Shown: in pieces, positions 43,786 to 53,350 of the stretch
Layout of the letters: each line of letters opens with the position of its first letter
How positions within the stretch are numbered: position 1 is the first letter of the stretch
Program-made: the position numbers and the translations under genes
DNA from: Arcicella sp034931005
Lineage (GTDB): Bacteria; Bacteroidota; Bacteroidia; Cytophagales; Spirosomataceae
DNA: 64,000 bases
NCBI RefSeq assembly: GCF_034931005.1
Contig: NZ_JAYGIN010000006.1
Span: forward strand, 1-64,000
Reading direction: 5' to 3'
The notes under the pieces: model-generated
Told to the model about the DNA's origin: nothing
What the model saw: the letters and a program-made list of their open reading frames with translations, nothing else
The model's database searches: none

Positions 43786-45987
43786 ATGAAAACGCTTACA
43801 AATTTACTCGCCCTATTTTTTATATTAACTACCGCATACTCTTTCGGACAAACAACTCTTAAAGGTAAAGTTGTCGATGAAAAAGGACTGAGTTTACCAG
43901 GGGCAAATGTCTCTTTAAAAGGCTCTTATGATGGAGCAACTGCCGATGGAGCAGGTAATTTTCAGTTTAAAACTACCGAAAAAGGAGAACAAATTATCCA
44001 ATCTTCTTTTATAGGTTATGAGGCTTATAGTCAGACTATTATCTTGAAAAATGGGTTGATGGAATTGACCGTAAAAATGAGAGAAACCGCCAATGAATTG
44101 AATACAGTTACGGTAACAGCAGGAACTTTTGAGGCTTCAGACGAAAAGAAAACAACCTTAATAAAACCTATCGACATTGTAACAACTGCGGGCGGAGGAG
44201 CAGATATTACGCAAACCATGACGCTTTTAACACCTGGTTCTCAACGAAATGGAGAATCAACAGGGATGTTTGTGCGTGGCGGTTCTGCTCAAGAATCTAA
44301 AATTTTGATTGATGGAATTACCGTTCAAAATGCCTACAATACGGCTTCGCCAGATGTGGCTTCTCGCTCACGTTTTGCACCCTTTCAGTTTAAAGGTTCA
44401 GCGTTTTCAACGGGTGGATATTCGGCTCAATATGGTCAGGCTTTATCGGCAGTTTTACAAATGAATACTACCGATTTAGCTACTGAATCGGGTTATGTCA
44501 TCAATGCAAATTTGGCTCAATTGTCAGCAGGATATACCCAATTGACTGATAATCATTCTATAAATGGAACAGTTGCATACAGTAATCTTACGCCATTATT
44601 TTCAATTTATCCGCAAAATATTGAATGGAAAAAAATCCCTGAGCAATTGAATATTTCTACGTCTTACCGCTTAAAACCATCATCGGGAGAAAACTTTAAA
44701 TTCGATGCTATTTATGGAAAAAGTGTTTCTGGAATGATGTTTAAAAATGCTGAAAATAACAATGTTTTAACCGAATTTGGCATAAAAAATGATAACCTTT
44801 TTCTAACCAGTAGCTACCAAAAAGCATTAGATAAAGATGCCAATTGGGTTTTGAAATCTGGAGCTTCCTATTCGTATAATTTTGATGATTTAAAGGCTGG
44901 CACATCTACTTTTGGTAAGACAGAACAACGCTCACAATTACGGGCAACTTTAACCCATTCTTTTGCAGAAAATAACAATATCTTGTTCGGAACAGAAGGG
45001 CATTCAGCCAAATACGATTTGTTAGTACAGCAAAATGGTGAAAAAAATAATAATACTTTAGTTGATAATTATGGTGCTTTATTCTCAGAATCAGAGTTTT
45101 ACATTACTCGTAAATTAGCTGGTAGAATTGGTGTTAGAGGGGAATATTCTTCTTTAGAATCGGGTTTCAACTTAGCTCCAAGATTTTCGTTGGCTTATAA
45201 AACTGGGCAATATTCGCAGGTATCAATGGCAGGCGGAAAGTTCTATCAAACTCCAGATTATAGATATTATTTCTACAACAAAAACTTACAATATGAACAA
45301 GCTACTCATGCCGTTTTGAACTACCAAATCATCAAAAATAAACGTACTTTCAGAGTGGAGGGTTACTATAAAAAATACGAAAATTTAGTAAGAGAATACC
45401 CAAGTACAACAGGTTATTTTGATGCAAATCCACAACGCTTTCCGAACGGGAAAACGGATAATTCGGGGCATGGTTTTGCTCAAGGGGTGGATGTATTTTT
45501 TAGAGATAGCAAAACTGTTAAAAACGGAGATTTATGGGTAAATTATAGCTATTGTGACTCGAAGCGATTATTTGGTAATTACATAGCAGAAGCACAGCCA
45601 ACGTTTGTTTCCAATCATAATTTGAATGTGGTTTACAAGCATTTTATCGCCAAACCAATGATGACTATTTCGGGAACATACTCGTACACAAGTGGTCGTC
45701 CGTATTACAATCCCAATAATGCCAATTTCTTGTCAGAACGCACTCCAGACGTACATAATACCAGTGTTTGGCTCAATTATTTAACCAATGTCAAAGGGAA
45801 TTTTATGGTCATTTATTTATCGGTAGATAACATACTCGGCACTAAAAACGTCTATAATTATCGCTATTCAACTGACGGAAAAACTCGCACCGAAATAACG
45901 CCAGCCGCCTACCGCACCATCATGATTGGCACATACATTACCATTTCTAAAAAGAAAGTTTTGCCAGAGGATATGAGAAAGAATTAG
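43786..45987 (+). CDS. TonB-dependent receptor with carboxypeptidase-regulatory N-domain
   Basis: An outer-membrane active-transport receptor, 733 residues. Signal peptide ends at SFGQ. The regulatory beta-sandwich (LKGKVVDEKGLSLPGANVSL) occupies about 24-105, and the plug has GMFVRGGSAQESKILIDGIT. The barrel has MFKNAEN-type strands and ends in a TYITISKKK-like terminus. Unlike the receptor at 475 it has no lipoprotein neighbour. The shape resembles small iron or vitamin receptors more than SusC. Ligand unknown. Confidence 0.92.
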   Translation: MKTLTNLLALFFILTTAYSFGQTTLKGKVVDEKGLSLPGANVSLKGSYDGATADGAGNFQFKTTEKGEQIIQSSFIGYEAYSQTIILKNGLMELTVKMRETANELNTVTVTAGTFEASDEKKTTLIKPIDIVTTAGGGADITQTMTLLTPGSQRNGESTGMFVRGGSAQESKILIDGITVQNAYNTASPDVASRSRFAPFQFKGSAFSTGGYSAQYGQALSAVLQMNTTDLATESGYVINANLAQLSAGYTQLTDNHSINGTVAYSNLTPLFSIYPQNIEWKKIPEQLNISTSYRLKPSSGENFKFDAIYGKSVSGMMFKNAENNNVLTEFGIKNDNLFLTSSYQKALDKDANWVLKSGASYSYNFDDLKAGTSTFGKTEQRSQLRATLTHSFAENNNILFGTEGHSAKYDLLVQQNGEKNNNTLVDNYGALFSESEFYITRKLAGRIGVRGEYSSLESGFNLAPRFSLAYKTGQYSQVSMAGGKFYQTPDYRYYFYNKNLQYEQATHAVLNYQIIKNKRTFRVEGYYKKYENLVREYPSTTGYFDANPQRFPNGKTDNSGHGFAQGVDVFFRDSKTVKNGDLWVNYSYCDSKRLFGNYIAEAQPTFVSNHNLNVVYKHFIAKPMMTISGTYSYTSGRPYYNPNNANFLSERTPDVHNTSVWLNYLTNVKGNFMVIYLSVDNILGTKNVYNYRYSTDGKTRTEITPAAYRTIMIGTYITISKKKVLPEDMRKN

Positions 45988-46017
45988 GTGGTTTCACGAT
46001 ATGATTTGACAAAATAT

Positions 46018-46052
46018 AAACCCTTCCAAATGTTAAAAACTTGGAAGGGTTT
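46018..46052 (+). terminator. Terminator after second TonB receptor
   Basis: A perfect 12-bp stem, AAACCCTTCCAA / TTGGAAGGGTTT, with an 11-base loop, 31 bases after the stop. The TTGGAAGGGTT motif is a common repeated hairpin in related genomes. Confidence 0.8.
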
Positions 46053-46068
46053 AATATTTAAAATGTTG

Positions 46069-46076
46069 TACTTTTG
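46069..46076 (+). promoter_or_regulatory. Candidate -7 box before the aldose epimerase gene
   Basis: TACTTTTG fits TAnnTTTG, 26 bases before the ATG, directly after the preceding gene's terminator. No clear -33 element was found at the standard spacing. Confidence 0.35.
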
Positions 46077-46101
46077 AGGAAATGTAAATTGGTAAACTCC
46101 C

Positions 46102-46968
46102 ATGCAAACAATCACAAGTCAAAACCTCACTGTAAAAATCAACCCGAAAGGTGCTGAATTAGTTAGCCTTTTCAACCACGAAAATCAAACAGAATATATG
46201 TGGAGTGCTGACCCCAATTTTTGGGGTAAATCCTCGCCCGTTTTGTTTCCAATTGTGGGTTCGTTAAAAAATAATGTTTATCGCTTTGAAGGGAAAGAAT
46301 ATACTTTGCCCCGTCATGGATTTGCTCGTGATAGAGAATTTGCCGTTGAAAAATCTTCTGAAAATAGCGTAACTTTTTTACTCACTCACGACGATAATTC
46401 CCTGAAAGTTTATCCCTTCAAATTTGAGTTTCGGTTGATTTATACTTTAATCAATAATACACTTTCTGTTACTTATGCTGTAAAAAATATTGGCGAAGGA
46501 GAAATGTTTTTCTCTGTGGGTGGACATCCTGCTTTTGCCGTTCCTTTGGCTGAGAATACCAATTATGATGACTATTATTTGAAGTTTAATAAAACGGAAA
46601 CATTTAAGCGTTGGGGATTGACTAATGAAGGTTTAATTGAAACACAACCTTTTGATTTTTTGATAAAAACCAATATTTTACCTTTGACCAAAGAACTATT
46701 TTATGACGATGCCATTGTCTTTAAAAATCTTGAATCTACATCAATTACGCTTAAATCTGACAACGTAAATCAGCAATTGCAGTTTGACTTTGAAGGATTC
46801 CCATTTTTAGGAATTTGGGCAGCAAAAAATGCAGACTTCGTATGTATTGAGCCTTGGTGTGGCATTGCAGATGCGGCTAATCATAACCAAGAATTGACAG
46901 AAAAAGAAGGGATAATGTGTTTAATTGCTAATGAAATTTTTGAAAAAACATGGTGTGTGACTGTTTGA
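46102..46968 (+). CDS. Aldose 1-epimerase family protein (GalM/LacX-like)
   Basis: Predicted mutarotase-like carbohydrate enzyme, 288 residues. The family features are NPKGAELVSLFNHENQTEYMW at the N-terminus, the LPRHGFARDREFAVE block with the active-site His and Arg, SVGGHPAFAVPL (second His) and ACIEPWCGIAD-type (here VCIEPWCGIADAANHN) with the catalytic Glu. It is cytoplasmic. Substrate could be galactose or a hexose-6-phosphate; the LacX subgroup has no fixed role. Confidence 0.9.
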   Translation: MQTITSQNLTVKINPKGAELVSLFNHENQTEYMWSADPNFWGKSSPVLFPIVGSLKNNVYRFEGKEYTLPRHGFARDREFAVEKSSENSVTFLLTHDDNSLKVYPFKFEFRLIYTLINNTLSVTYAVKNIGEGEMFFSVGGHPAFAVPLAENTNYDDYYLKFNKTETFKRWGLTNEGLIETQPFDFLIKTNILPLTKELFYDDAIVFKNLESTSITLKSDNVNQQLQFDFEGFPFLGIWAAKNADFVCIEPWCGIADAANHNQELTEKEGIMCLIANEIFEKTWCVTV

Positions 46969-47246
46969 TGGAAGTTCGTTATTGGATTTTTGAGACAGTA
47001 AAATAAGCCGTACTTATCAAACCTCCATCACTTGATAATATAAACTAATTCAGTACATTCTTAGCTATTTTTTCTGGTAAAAGTGACAATATGGGCAAAT
47101 ATGCTATAAAGGGGCTTTTGACCCTTAAAAGTTAAATAATTATGGAGAATTAAGATAAAACAGATATAAAATATAATTTTAATCGGTATCGTGTTGTACA
47201 TTTGCAGGGTACAACTTTAATAAACTTCTCGCAAAATAATTACCCC
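46969..47246. other. Intergenic region before maeB
   Basis: 278 bases with no supported open frame. Holds the candidate maeB promoter box near its end; otherwise AT-rich sequence with no clear hairpin. Confidence 0.4.
47197..47204 (+). promoter_or_regulatory. Candidate -7 box for maeB
   Basis: TACATTTG matches TAnnTTTG; transcription would start about 47211, giving a leader of about 36 bases to the ATG at 47247. The upstream TTG element is not convincing. Confidence 0.4.
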
Positions 47247-49520
47247 ATGAGCCAAAAACCAATCCGAAAACAGGATGCTTTAGATTATCATTCTAAAGGT
47301 CGTCCTGGAAAAATCGCCGTTATTTCCACTAAAGAAACTGAAACTCAACGTGACCTTTCCTTAGCTTATTCTCCAGGTGTTGCCGAGCCATGTTTGGAAA
47401 TTGCCGCTAATAAAGAGAATGTCTATAAATACACTGCCAAAGGTAATTTAGTAGCCGTTATTTCTAATGGAACAGCCGTTTTAGGTTTGGGAAATATTGG
47501 TCCAGAAGCCTCAAAACCTGTAATGGAAGGCAAGGGCGTTTTATTCAAAATCTTTGCAGATATTGACGTTTTTGATATTGAATTAAATACGGAAGACCCA
47601 GAAGAAGTAATCAGAACAGTTAAGATTTTAGAGCCAACTTTTGGAGGTGTAAACTTAGAAGATATTAAGTCGCCTGAGTGTTTTGAGATTGAGGAAAGAC
47701 TACGTAAAGACCTCAATATTCCAATCATGCACGATGACCAACACGGTACTGCCATTATTTCGGGAGCTGCTTTGTTGAATGCATTGGAAATTGTTGAAAA
47801 GAAAATTGAAGACTGCAAATTTGTGGTATCGGGTGCTGGTGCGGCGGCATTGTCTTGTATGAAATTGTATTTAGGACTTGGAGCTAAAGTTGAAAATCTT
47901 TTGATGTTTGACAAAGATGGTTTAGTCTCAAAAAGCCGTACCGATTTGAATAAATATGTTCAACCTTTTGCTTCAGAACGTACCGATATTCATTCACTTT
48001 CTGATGCAATGGTGGGTGCAGACGTATTTTTGGGTTTATCAGTTGGAAATATTGTTTCGCAAGATATGATTAAATCTATGGCAAAAGATGCCGTAGTTTT
48101 TGCAATGGCAAACCCAACGCCAGAGATTTCTTATGAAGATGCCGTAGCCGCTCGTGAAGATATTATCATGGCAACTGGGCGTTCTGATTATCCAAATCAA
48201 GTGAATAACGTTTTAGGTTTTCCATATATTTTTAGAGGTGCGTTAGATGTCCGTGCCACTGAAATTGACGAAAATATGAAAATGGCTGCAGCAAAAGCAT
48301 TAGCTGCCTTAGCCAAAAAGCCCGTTCCAGATATTGTAAATTTGGCTTATAATGAAAAAAATCTCACTTTTGGAAGAACCTATATTATTCCAAAACCTGT
48401 TGACCCACGCCTTATTACAACGGTTGCTCCTGCGGTAGCTCGTGCAGCGATGGAGTCAGGTTTGGCTCAAAATCCAATTACTGATTGGGATGCTTACGAA
48501 TTGGAATTAAGCAAACGTTTAGGACTCGACAATCAGTTGATGAAATATATCGTCAATCGTGCGAAGCGTTCTCCAAAACGTGTTGTCTTTGCTGATGCAG
48601 AAAATTTGAAGGTATTGAAAGCCGTTCAGCAGTCGAAAGACGAAGGTATTTGTATTCCGATTTTATTAGGGGATGTCCAAAAAATCAAAGGAATTATCGA
48701 AACCAATAGCCTCGATTTAGCTGATGTTGAGATTATTGACACTCGTTCTCCAGAAACTGCGGAACGTCTAAAACATTACGGTGATTTATTCTTTGAGAAA
48801 AGAAAACGTAAAGGATATAACCATTACGAAGCTCATAAGCAAATGCAGGTTCGTAGCTATTTCGCTTCAATGATGGTGGAAACTGGTGATGCTGATTGTG
48901 TGATTTCTGGCTTGACTCGTAATTATCCAGATGCTATTCGTCCTGCTTTACAAATCATTGGTCGTGAAGATGGCGTGAAAAAAGTATCGGGTATGTATAT
49001 TTTGCTCACGAAAAAAGGACCAATATTTTTCTCAGATACAACTATCAATTTCAATCCAACGGTTGATGATATTGTAGAAATTACAGAATTGACGGCAAAA
49101 GCTGTTGAACAGTTTAATTTAAAGCCAAGAATTGCCTTATTGACGTATTCTAACTTTGGTACTGCCAATGGTGACGATGCCGTGAAGATGCGTGAAGCAA
49201 CGGCTATTTTGCAGAAAAAACACCCTGAAATGATTGTGGAAGGTGAAATGCAAGCTCACTTAGCCTTTGATAATGAGTTGATTAAGGAAAATTATCCATT
49301 CTCTAAATTGGCGGAAGAAGGTGCAAATACGCTTATCTTCCCGAATCTATCTGCTGCCAATATTGCTTATAACTTATTGAAAGAGACTTCGGATATTGAA
49401 TATATTGGACCCATTTTATTAGGACTTCGTAAACCTGTACACGTACTACAATTAGGTTCATCAGTTCGTGAAATTGTCAATATGGTGGCAATTGCCGTTG
49501 TAGAAGCACAAGGAAAATAA
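47247..49520 (+). CDS. maeB: NADP-dependent malic enzyme with phosphotransacetylase-like domain
   Basis: Oxidatively decarboxylates malate to pyruvate, supplying NADPH. The 757 residues (from ATG 47247, MSQKPIRKQDALDYHSKG) comprise a malic-enzyme part, about 1-430 (LAYSPGVAEPCLEI, IMHDDQHGTAIISGAALLNAL, VVSGAGAAALSCMKLYLGLG, FAMANPTPEISYEDA). A C-terminal PTA-like part follows, about 440-757 (RVVFADAENLKVLKAVQ, FSDTTINFNPTVDD), as in MaeB. The PTA domain is usually regulatory, bound by acetyl-CoA. A TTG further upstream (47202) is rejected. Confidence 0.95.
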   Translation: MSQKPIRKQDALDYHSKGRPGKIAVISTKETETQRDLSLAYSPGVAEPCLEIAANKENVYKYTAKGNLVAVISNGTAVLGLGNIGPEASKPVMEGKGVLFKIFADIDVFDIELNTEDPEEVIRTVKILEPTFGGVNLEDIKSPECFEIEERLRKDLNIPIMHDDQHGTAIISGAALLNALEIVEKKIEDCKFVVSGAGAAALSCMKLYLGLGAKVENLLMFDKDGLVSKSRTDLNKYVQPFASERTDIHSLSDAMVGADVFLGLSVGNIVSQDMIKSMAKDAVVFAMANPTPEISYEDAVAAREDIIMATGRSDYPNQVNNVLGFPYIFRGALDVRATEIDENMKMAAAKALAALAKKPVPDIVNLAYNEKNLTFGRTYIIPKPVDPRLITTVAPAVARAAMESGLAQNPITDWDAYELELSKRLGLDNQLMKYIVNRAKRSPKRVVFADAENLKVLKAVQQSKDEGICIPILLGDVQKIKGIIETNSLDLADVEIIDTRSPETAERLKHYGDLFFEKRKRKGYNHYEAHKQMQVRSYFASMMVETGDADCVISGLTRNYPDAIRPALQIIGREDGVKKVSGMYILLTKKGPIFFSDTTINFNPTVDDIVEITELTAKAVEQFNLKPRIALLTYSNFGTANGDDAVKMREATAILQKKHPEMIVEGEMQAHLAFDNELIKENYPFSKLAEEGANTLIFPNLSAANIAYNLLKETSDIEYIGPILLGLRKPVHVLQLGSSVREIVNMVAIAVVEAQGK

Positions 49521-49592
49521 GAGGTCGTAGGTATGAGGTCGTAGATATGGGGAGTATAATTTTATACCTCATACCTACGACCTCATACCTAT
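49521..49592. repeat. Word-repeat hairpin (AGGTCGTAGGTATG)
   Basis: GAGGTCGTAGGTATGAGGTC pairs with CCTCATACCTACGACCTC across a short loop; the right arm touches the GT2 gene's stop. A likely terminator for convergent maeB and the GT2 gene. Confidence 0.7.
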
Positions 49593-49596
49593 TTAA

Positions 49597-50607
49597 CTAT
49601 TCAAACAAATCTCCCAACAAAGCCAAATACACTCCGTACCAATCTGAACCTAAATGCTGATAACGGTGATAATTTCCTCTGTAAAAATTCCTTAAAATAG
49701 GAAATAATCGCTTCCATCTATTTTCTTCCAAATTTCCTCTTACTTGATAATGTTCGGCAATAGTTTGTAACGCTTTTGTCCGATTTTTCAGTTCTGGATA
49801 ATTTTGATGAACATGGTTGAGGAGGTTGGTATATAATAATTCTTTTTCGAGAAAAGGCTTTAGTTTTTCCTGTCGTGGTCGTGAAATACGTGATGAAACA
49901 TGAACTTTTTCCCGTTCCTTTTCCACAATTCCTACCTGTTGATTATCATGTTGTCTGTACAAAACCAAAGGTTCATTGATAAAACCAATTTGGTTGGTCA
50001 AAGAAGCTAATAGGGCAATCCAGCCATCATGAATAAAATCGGGATGAATGTGAGTTGGAAAAGGAATTGCTTTTTTGGCGAATGATTTTCGGATGGCAAC
50101 GGTACAACCTGTAACTCTATTACTAATTAATAGAAGTTCTAACGCCTTTCCTTTTTCCCAAAGTGATATTTCTTCATCTTCAAAACGAATTTTCTCCCAC
50201 ATGGTTAAGTTCAGGGATTGTAAATTTTCATCTACAATTGCTGCATTAGAGAAGACAACATCTTGTGTAGGATGTGTTTCTAAATAATTGACTAACTTTT
50301 CAATTTTATTGGGTAGCCAGTAATCGTCTTGGTCGCAAAGAAAAATGAAATCACCTTTACAAATACTGATGGCGTATTCAAAATTTTTAACAGTGCCAAG
50401 AGCAGGAATATTCTGATAAAACTTAATAGGTAATACCTCTGAAAATTGTTTAATTATTTCAACGGTTTCATCTGATGAATTATCATCACAAACAATTATT
50501 TCATTTGGTTTGAGTGATTGTTCTTGAATGCTTCTTAATTGTTCGCCAATAAATTTACCACCATTGTGAGTACACAGGGCAATCGAAATTGTTGAAATGT
50601 GTGTCAT
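49597..50607 (-). CDS. Glycosyltransferase family 2
   Basis: A GT-A inverting glycosyltransferase, 336 residues. SIALCTHNGGKFIGEQLRSI is the GT2 start; EIIVCDDNSSDETVEI and FIFLCDQDDYWLPNKIEKL (DxD-type) form the nucleotide-sugar site. HPDFIHDGWIALLASL follows, with a C-terminal helical region. No membrane helix is obvious. The last gene of the minus-strand cluster; it presumably decorates polysaccharide or lipid with the GT4 upstream. Rhamnosyl transfer is a common role of relatives. Confidence 0.9.
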   Translation of the reverse strand: MTHISTISIALCTHNGGKFIGEQLRSIQEQSLKPNEIIVCDDNSSDETVEIIKQFSEVLPIKFYQNIPALGTVKNFEYAISICKGDFIFLCDQDDYWLPNKIEKLVNYLETHPTQDVVFSNAAIVDENLQSLNLTMWEKIRFEDEEISLWEKGKALELLLISNRVTGCTVAIRKSFAKKAIPFPTHIHPDFIHDGWIALLASLTNQIGFINEPLVLYRQHDNQQVGIVEKEREKVHVSSRISRPRQEKLKPFLEKELLYTNLLNHVHQNYPELKNRTKALQTIAEHYQVRGNLEENRWKRLFPILRNFYRGNYHRYQHLGSDWYGVYLALLGDLFE

Positions 50608-50688
50608 GGTGTTATCATTTTTAGTGGTTTTTAATTTTTAGTGGTTGCAAGTAATAATAAACTATCTATAATTTGTCAGTTGATTAAG

Positions 50689-50761
50689 TACACTGTTTAA
50701 TAAGTTTTCTGAATAATTTTCATCCTAAAATGTTTGATTGGAGAACTTATTAAACAGTGTA
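50689..50761. repeat. 21-bp inverted repeat between glycosyltransferase genes
   Basis: TACACTGTTTAATAAGTTTTC (50689-50709) and GAGAACTTATTAAACAGTGTA (50741-50761) are inverted copies with one mismatch, around a 31-base spacer. It lies between the GT4 stop and GT2 start and may attenuate transcription or be a small element. Confidence 0.65.
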
Positions 50762-50798
50762 TTAAGTATGTATATTTTAACCAAAATATTACTCATTT

Positions 50799-51917
50799 TT
50801 ATGATAATGTATCCATAAGATTTTCCCATTTAAGGTACATTTTTGATGAGTCAAAGTCTAATGCTCTTTTTCTCATTGTATCCTTGTTAATCTCAATGCG
50901 ACCTTCCATCAAATCAATCATCGAATTTACTAAATCCTCCACATTCCAACTTTCAACAATCTTACCCATTCCTTCCAACATAATATCAACTACACCACCT
51001 GAATTGAAAGTAATAATAGGTTTTCCCAGATAAGCAGCTTCAACATTAACCATGCCAAAGGTTTCTTCGTGTGAAGGTAACAAAAAAGCATCTGCTAAAT
51101 CAAAGTAATCGTAATATTCGGTACTCAATGCTCCAGTTAAAAGAACATTATTGCATTGATAATACGTTAATTCCTTCCTAAAGTAATATTCTGCGGCACT
51201 TCCCGTTTTTCCTCCCATCCAAATAAAGTAACAATTTTTGCCTTTTTCTCGCATCAAACGAACAATCTTTGGAAGATAATCAATGCCTTTTCTATAAATT
51301 AAACTACCAGATATTGCCCAGATATAAGCATCTGTTGGAATATTTAGTTTAGATAGAAGGACTTTTTTATTAGACTCTGAAGGACGGATACTTTGTAAGT
51401 CAACGAGTGGGTATAGAATTTTGACGTTGTTTGCTTCTAATATTTCAAGAGAATGCCTTCCTGCTTCCGACGAACACAAAGTCATCTCAGCGTTAAGCAT
51501 CGGTTTTAAATCTTTTTCTGCTAAAGATTCATAAAGCAAATAGGGCATTTCTGAAATATGAGAAATGATTTTTACGCCTAATTTTTCAGCAAGTTCAACA
51601 AAATGTCCTGAAAGATTGGTGTTTAAATACCAATAATCGGGTTTAAACTGCTGATGAATTTTTATGAGATTTTTTTCATAGACTGAATAGCCAAATTTAG
51701 TCAATAATTTCTTAACTAAAAGAGAAACCCCTGAACAATTGAATGGCGAAGTATAGTATGGAATATGAGCAGGTAAATCATCTTTGAGGCTTCCAACTTT
51801 ATCGCTATAAACGGCTACTTGAAATTTGTCAGTATTTAGATGCTTGAAAATATTCCATATCAACATTTCAGAGCCTGTTCTACCACCAAAAGGTGTGAAA
51901 AATAATATTTTCTTCAT
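50799..51917 (-). CDS. Glycosyltransferase family 4
   Basis: GT-B retaining glycosyltransferase, 372 residues. The N-terminal domain starts KKILFFTPFGGRTGSEMLIWN; the C-terminal Rossmann half has IWAISGSLIYRKGIDYLPKI, NVLLTGALSTEYYDYFDLAD, LLPSHEETFGMVNVEAAYLG (E-x7-E-like motif) and PIITFNSGGVVDI. No signal peptide. It lies 20 bases after argH and may be translated from the arginine transcript. Donor and acceptor unknown. Confidence 0.9.
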   Translation of the reverse strand: MKKILFFTPFGGRTGSEMLIWNIFKHLNTDKFQVAVYSDKVGSLKDDLPAHIPYYTSPFNCSGVSLLVKKLLTKFGYSVYEKNLIKIHQQFKPDYWYLNTNLSGHFVELAEKLGVKIISHISEMPYLLYESLAEKDLKPMLNAEMTLCSSEAGRHSLEILEANNVKILYPLVDLQSIRPSESNKKVLLSKLNIPTDAYIWAISGSLIYRKGIDYLPKIVRLMREKGKNCYFIWMGGKTGSAAEYYFRKELTYYQCNNVLLTGALSTEYYDYFDLADAFLLPSHEETFGMVNVEAAYLGKPIITFNSGGVVDIMLEGMGKIVESWNVEDLVNSMIDLMEGRIEINKDTMRKRALDFDSSKMYLKWENLMDTLS

Positions 51918-51937
51918 TAATTTTTAGAACAGTTGTA

Positions 51938-53275
51938 TTATTTTAATAAATCAGCAATGGCTATTTCTACTTTTTCAAAACCAAATCTGCCTAAAACTTC
52001 TTGCATCATATTAGTAATTTGAGGATTGCACAAATTGCCAATACTGCCTTCGTGGGTGTGATTTAGATTTCTATTTGGCGAATATGTTCCTCCATTAATT
52101 TCATTTCCAATGATTTTGTATGCTTCACGGAAGGGAACTCCCTGTAAAACCAATTCATTGACTCTTTCTACTGAAAATAATAAATCGTACTTTGGGTCAT
52201 CTAAAATTCCGTCTTTCACTTCAATATTCGAAAGCATGAAATAAGTCATGTCTAAGCAATTCAAAATTTCGTCAAAAGCAGGCATTAAAACTTCTTTCAA
52301 AATTTGCATTTCACGGTGATAACCCGACGGAAGATTTCCCATAACCAATTGGATTTCATTGGGTAAACCTTTCATTCTGTTGGTTTTTCCTCGCAATAAT
52401 TCCGCCACATCTGGATTCTTTTTATGGGGCATTATTGAACTTCCCGTAGTCATTTCATCGGGTAATTTAATGAAACCAAAGTTTTGGGAATTGTACAAAC
52501 AAATGTCCATCGCCAAACGTGAAAGCGTTGAGGCAACCTGTGCAATGGCAGTAGTGGCGAATAACTCTGTTTTTCCCCGAGACATTTGTGCATACACAAC
52601 ATTGTAGTGAAGTTCTTGAAAACCAAGTAGTTCAGTCGTCATCGTGCGGTTCAAAGGAAAAGAAGAACCATAACCAGCACCCGAACCCAATGGATTTTTA
52701 TTGGCAATTCGATATGCCGTTTGAAGCATTTCGGTATCATCAACCAAAGCCTCAGCATACGCCCCAAACCATAAACCAAAACTTGATGGCATCGCAATTT
52801 GAAGGTGCGTATAACCTGGCAGAAGCACATCTTTGAATTTATCGCTTAAAGAAATCAATAACTCAAATAAGCGATTGGTGGCTTCTGTAACTTCCTGCAA
52901 ACGTGAGCGAGTGAAGAGTTTTAAATCTACCAAAACTTGGTCATTACGTGAACGCCCTGAGTGGATTTTTTTGCCTGCTTCGCCTAATTTGCGAGTTAAA
53001 AGAAGTTCTACTTGCGAGTGTACGTCTTCAATTCCTTCTTCAATCTCAAAACTTCCCGATTGAATTTCAGCATAAATATTTTTTAACTCTTGTTGAATTT
53101 CTGTTAAGTCAGCTTCTTCTAAAAGTCCAATACTCGCCAACATTTGAGTATGTGCCAATGACCCCAATACATCAAAAGGAGCGAGAAGTACATCAAATTC
53201 GGGGTCACGCCCAACGGTGAATTTTTCTATTTTTTCGTTTACCGAAACGTTATCTTTTTGCCAGAGTTTGCTCAA
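51938..53275 (-). CDS. argH: Argininosuccinate lyase
   Basis: Last arginine step: argininosuccinate to arginine plus fumarate. The fumarase-superfamily signature GSSIMPHKKNPDVAELLRGK is present. Other conserved pieces: EDVHSQVELLLTRKLGEAGK, SGRSRNDQVLVDLKLFTR, and GYTHLQIAMPSSFGLWFGAY with the catalytic His. Start is TTG at 53275 (SKLWQKDNVSVNEKIEKFTV after Met); no ATG precedes the conserved N-terminus. The gene is the fourth arginine gene of the cluster. Active-site Ser lies in the GSS loop. Confidence 0.96.
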   Translation of the reverse strand: MSKLWQKDNVSVNEKIEKFTVGRDPEFDVLLAPFDVLGSLAHTQMLASIGLLEEADLTEIQQELKNIYAEIQSGSFEIEEGIEDVHSQVELLLTRKLGEAGKKIHSGRSRNDQVLVDLKLFTRSRLQEVTEATNRLFELLISLSDKFKDVLLPGYTHLQIAMPSSFGLWFGAYAEALVDDTEMLQTAYRIANKNPLGSGAGYGSSFPLNRTMTTELLGFQELHYNVVYAQMSRGKTELFATTAIAQVASTLSRLAMDICLYNSQNFGFIKLPDEMTTGSSIMPHKKNPDVAELLRGKTNRMKGLPNEIQLVMGNLPSGYHREMQILKEVLMPAFDEILNCLDMTYFMLSNIEVKDGILDDPKYDLLFSVERVNELVLQGVPFREAYKIIGNEINGGTYSPNRNLNHTHEGSIGNLCNPQITNMMQEVLGRFGFEKVEIAIADLLK

Positions 53276-53350
53276 TTTTTTCTTGTTTTAAATTTCATTC
53301 AAAGATAAATATTTTAAGATTGACAATTTTAAAAAGTAGTCAATTTTGAC

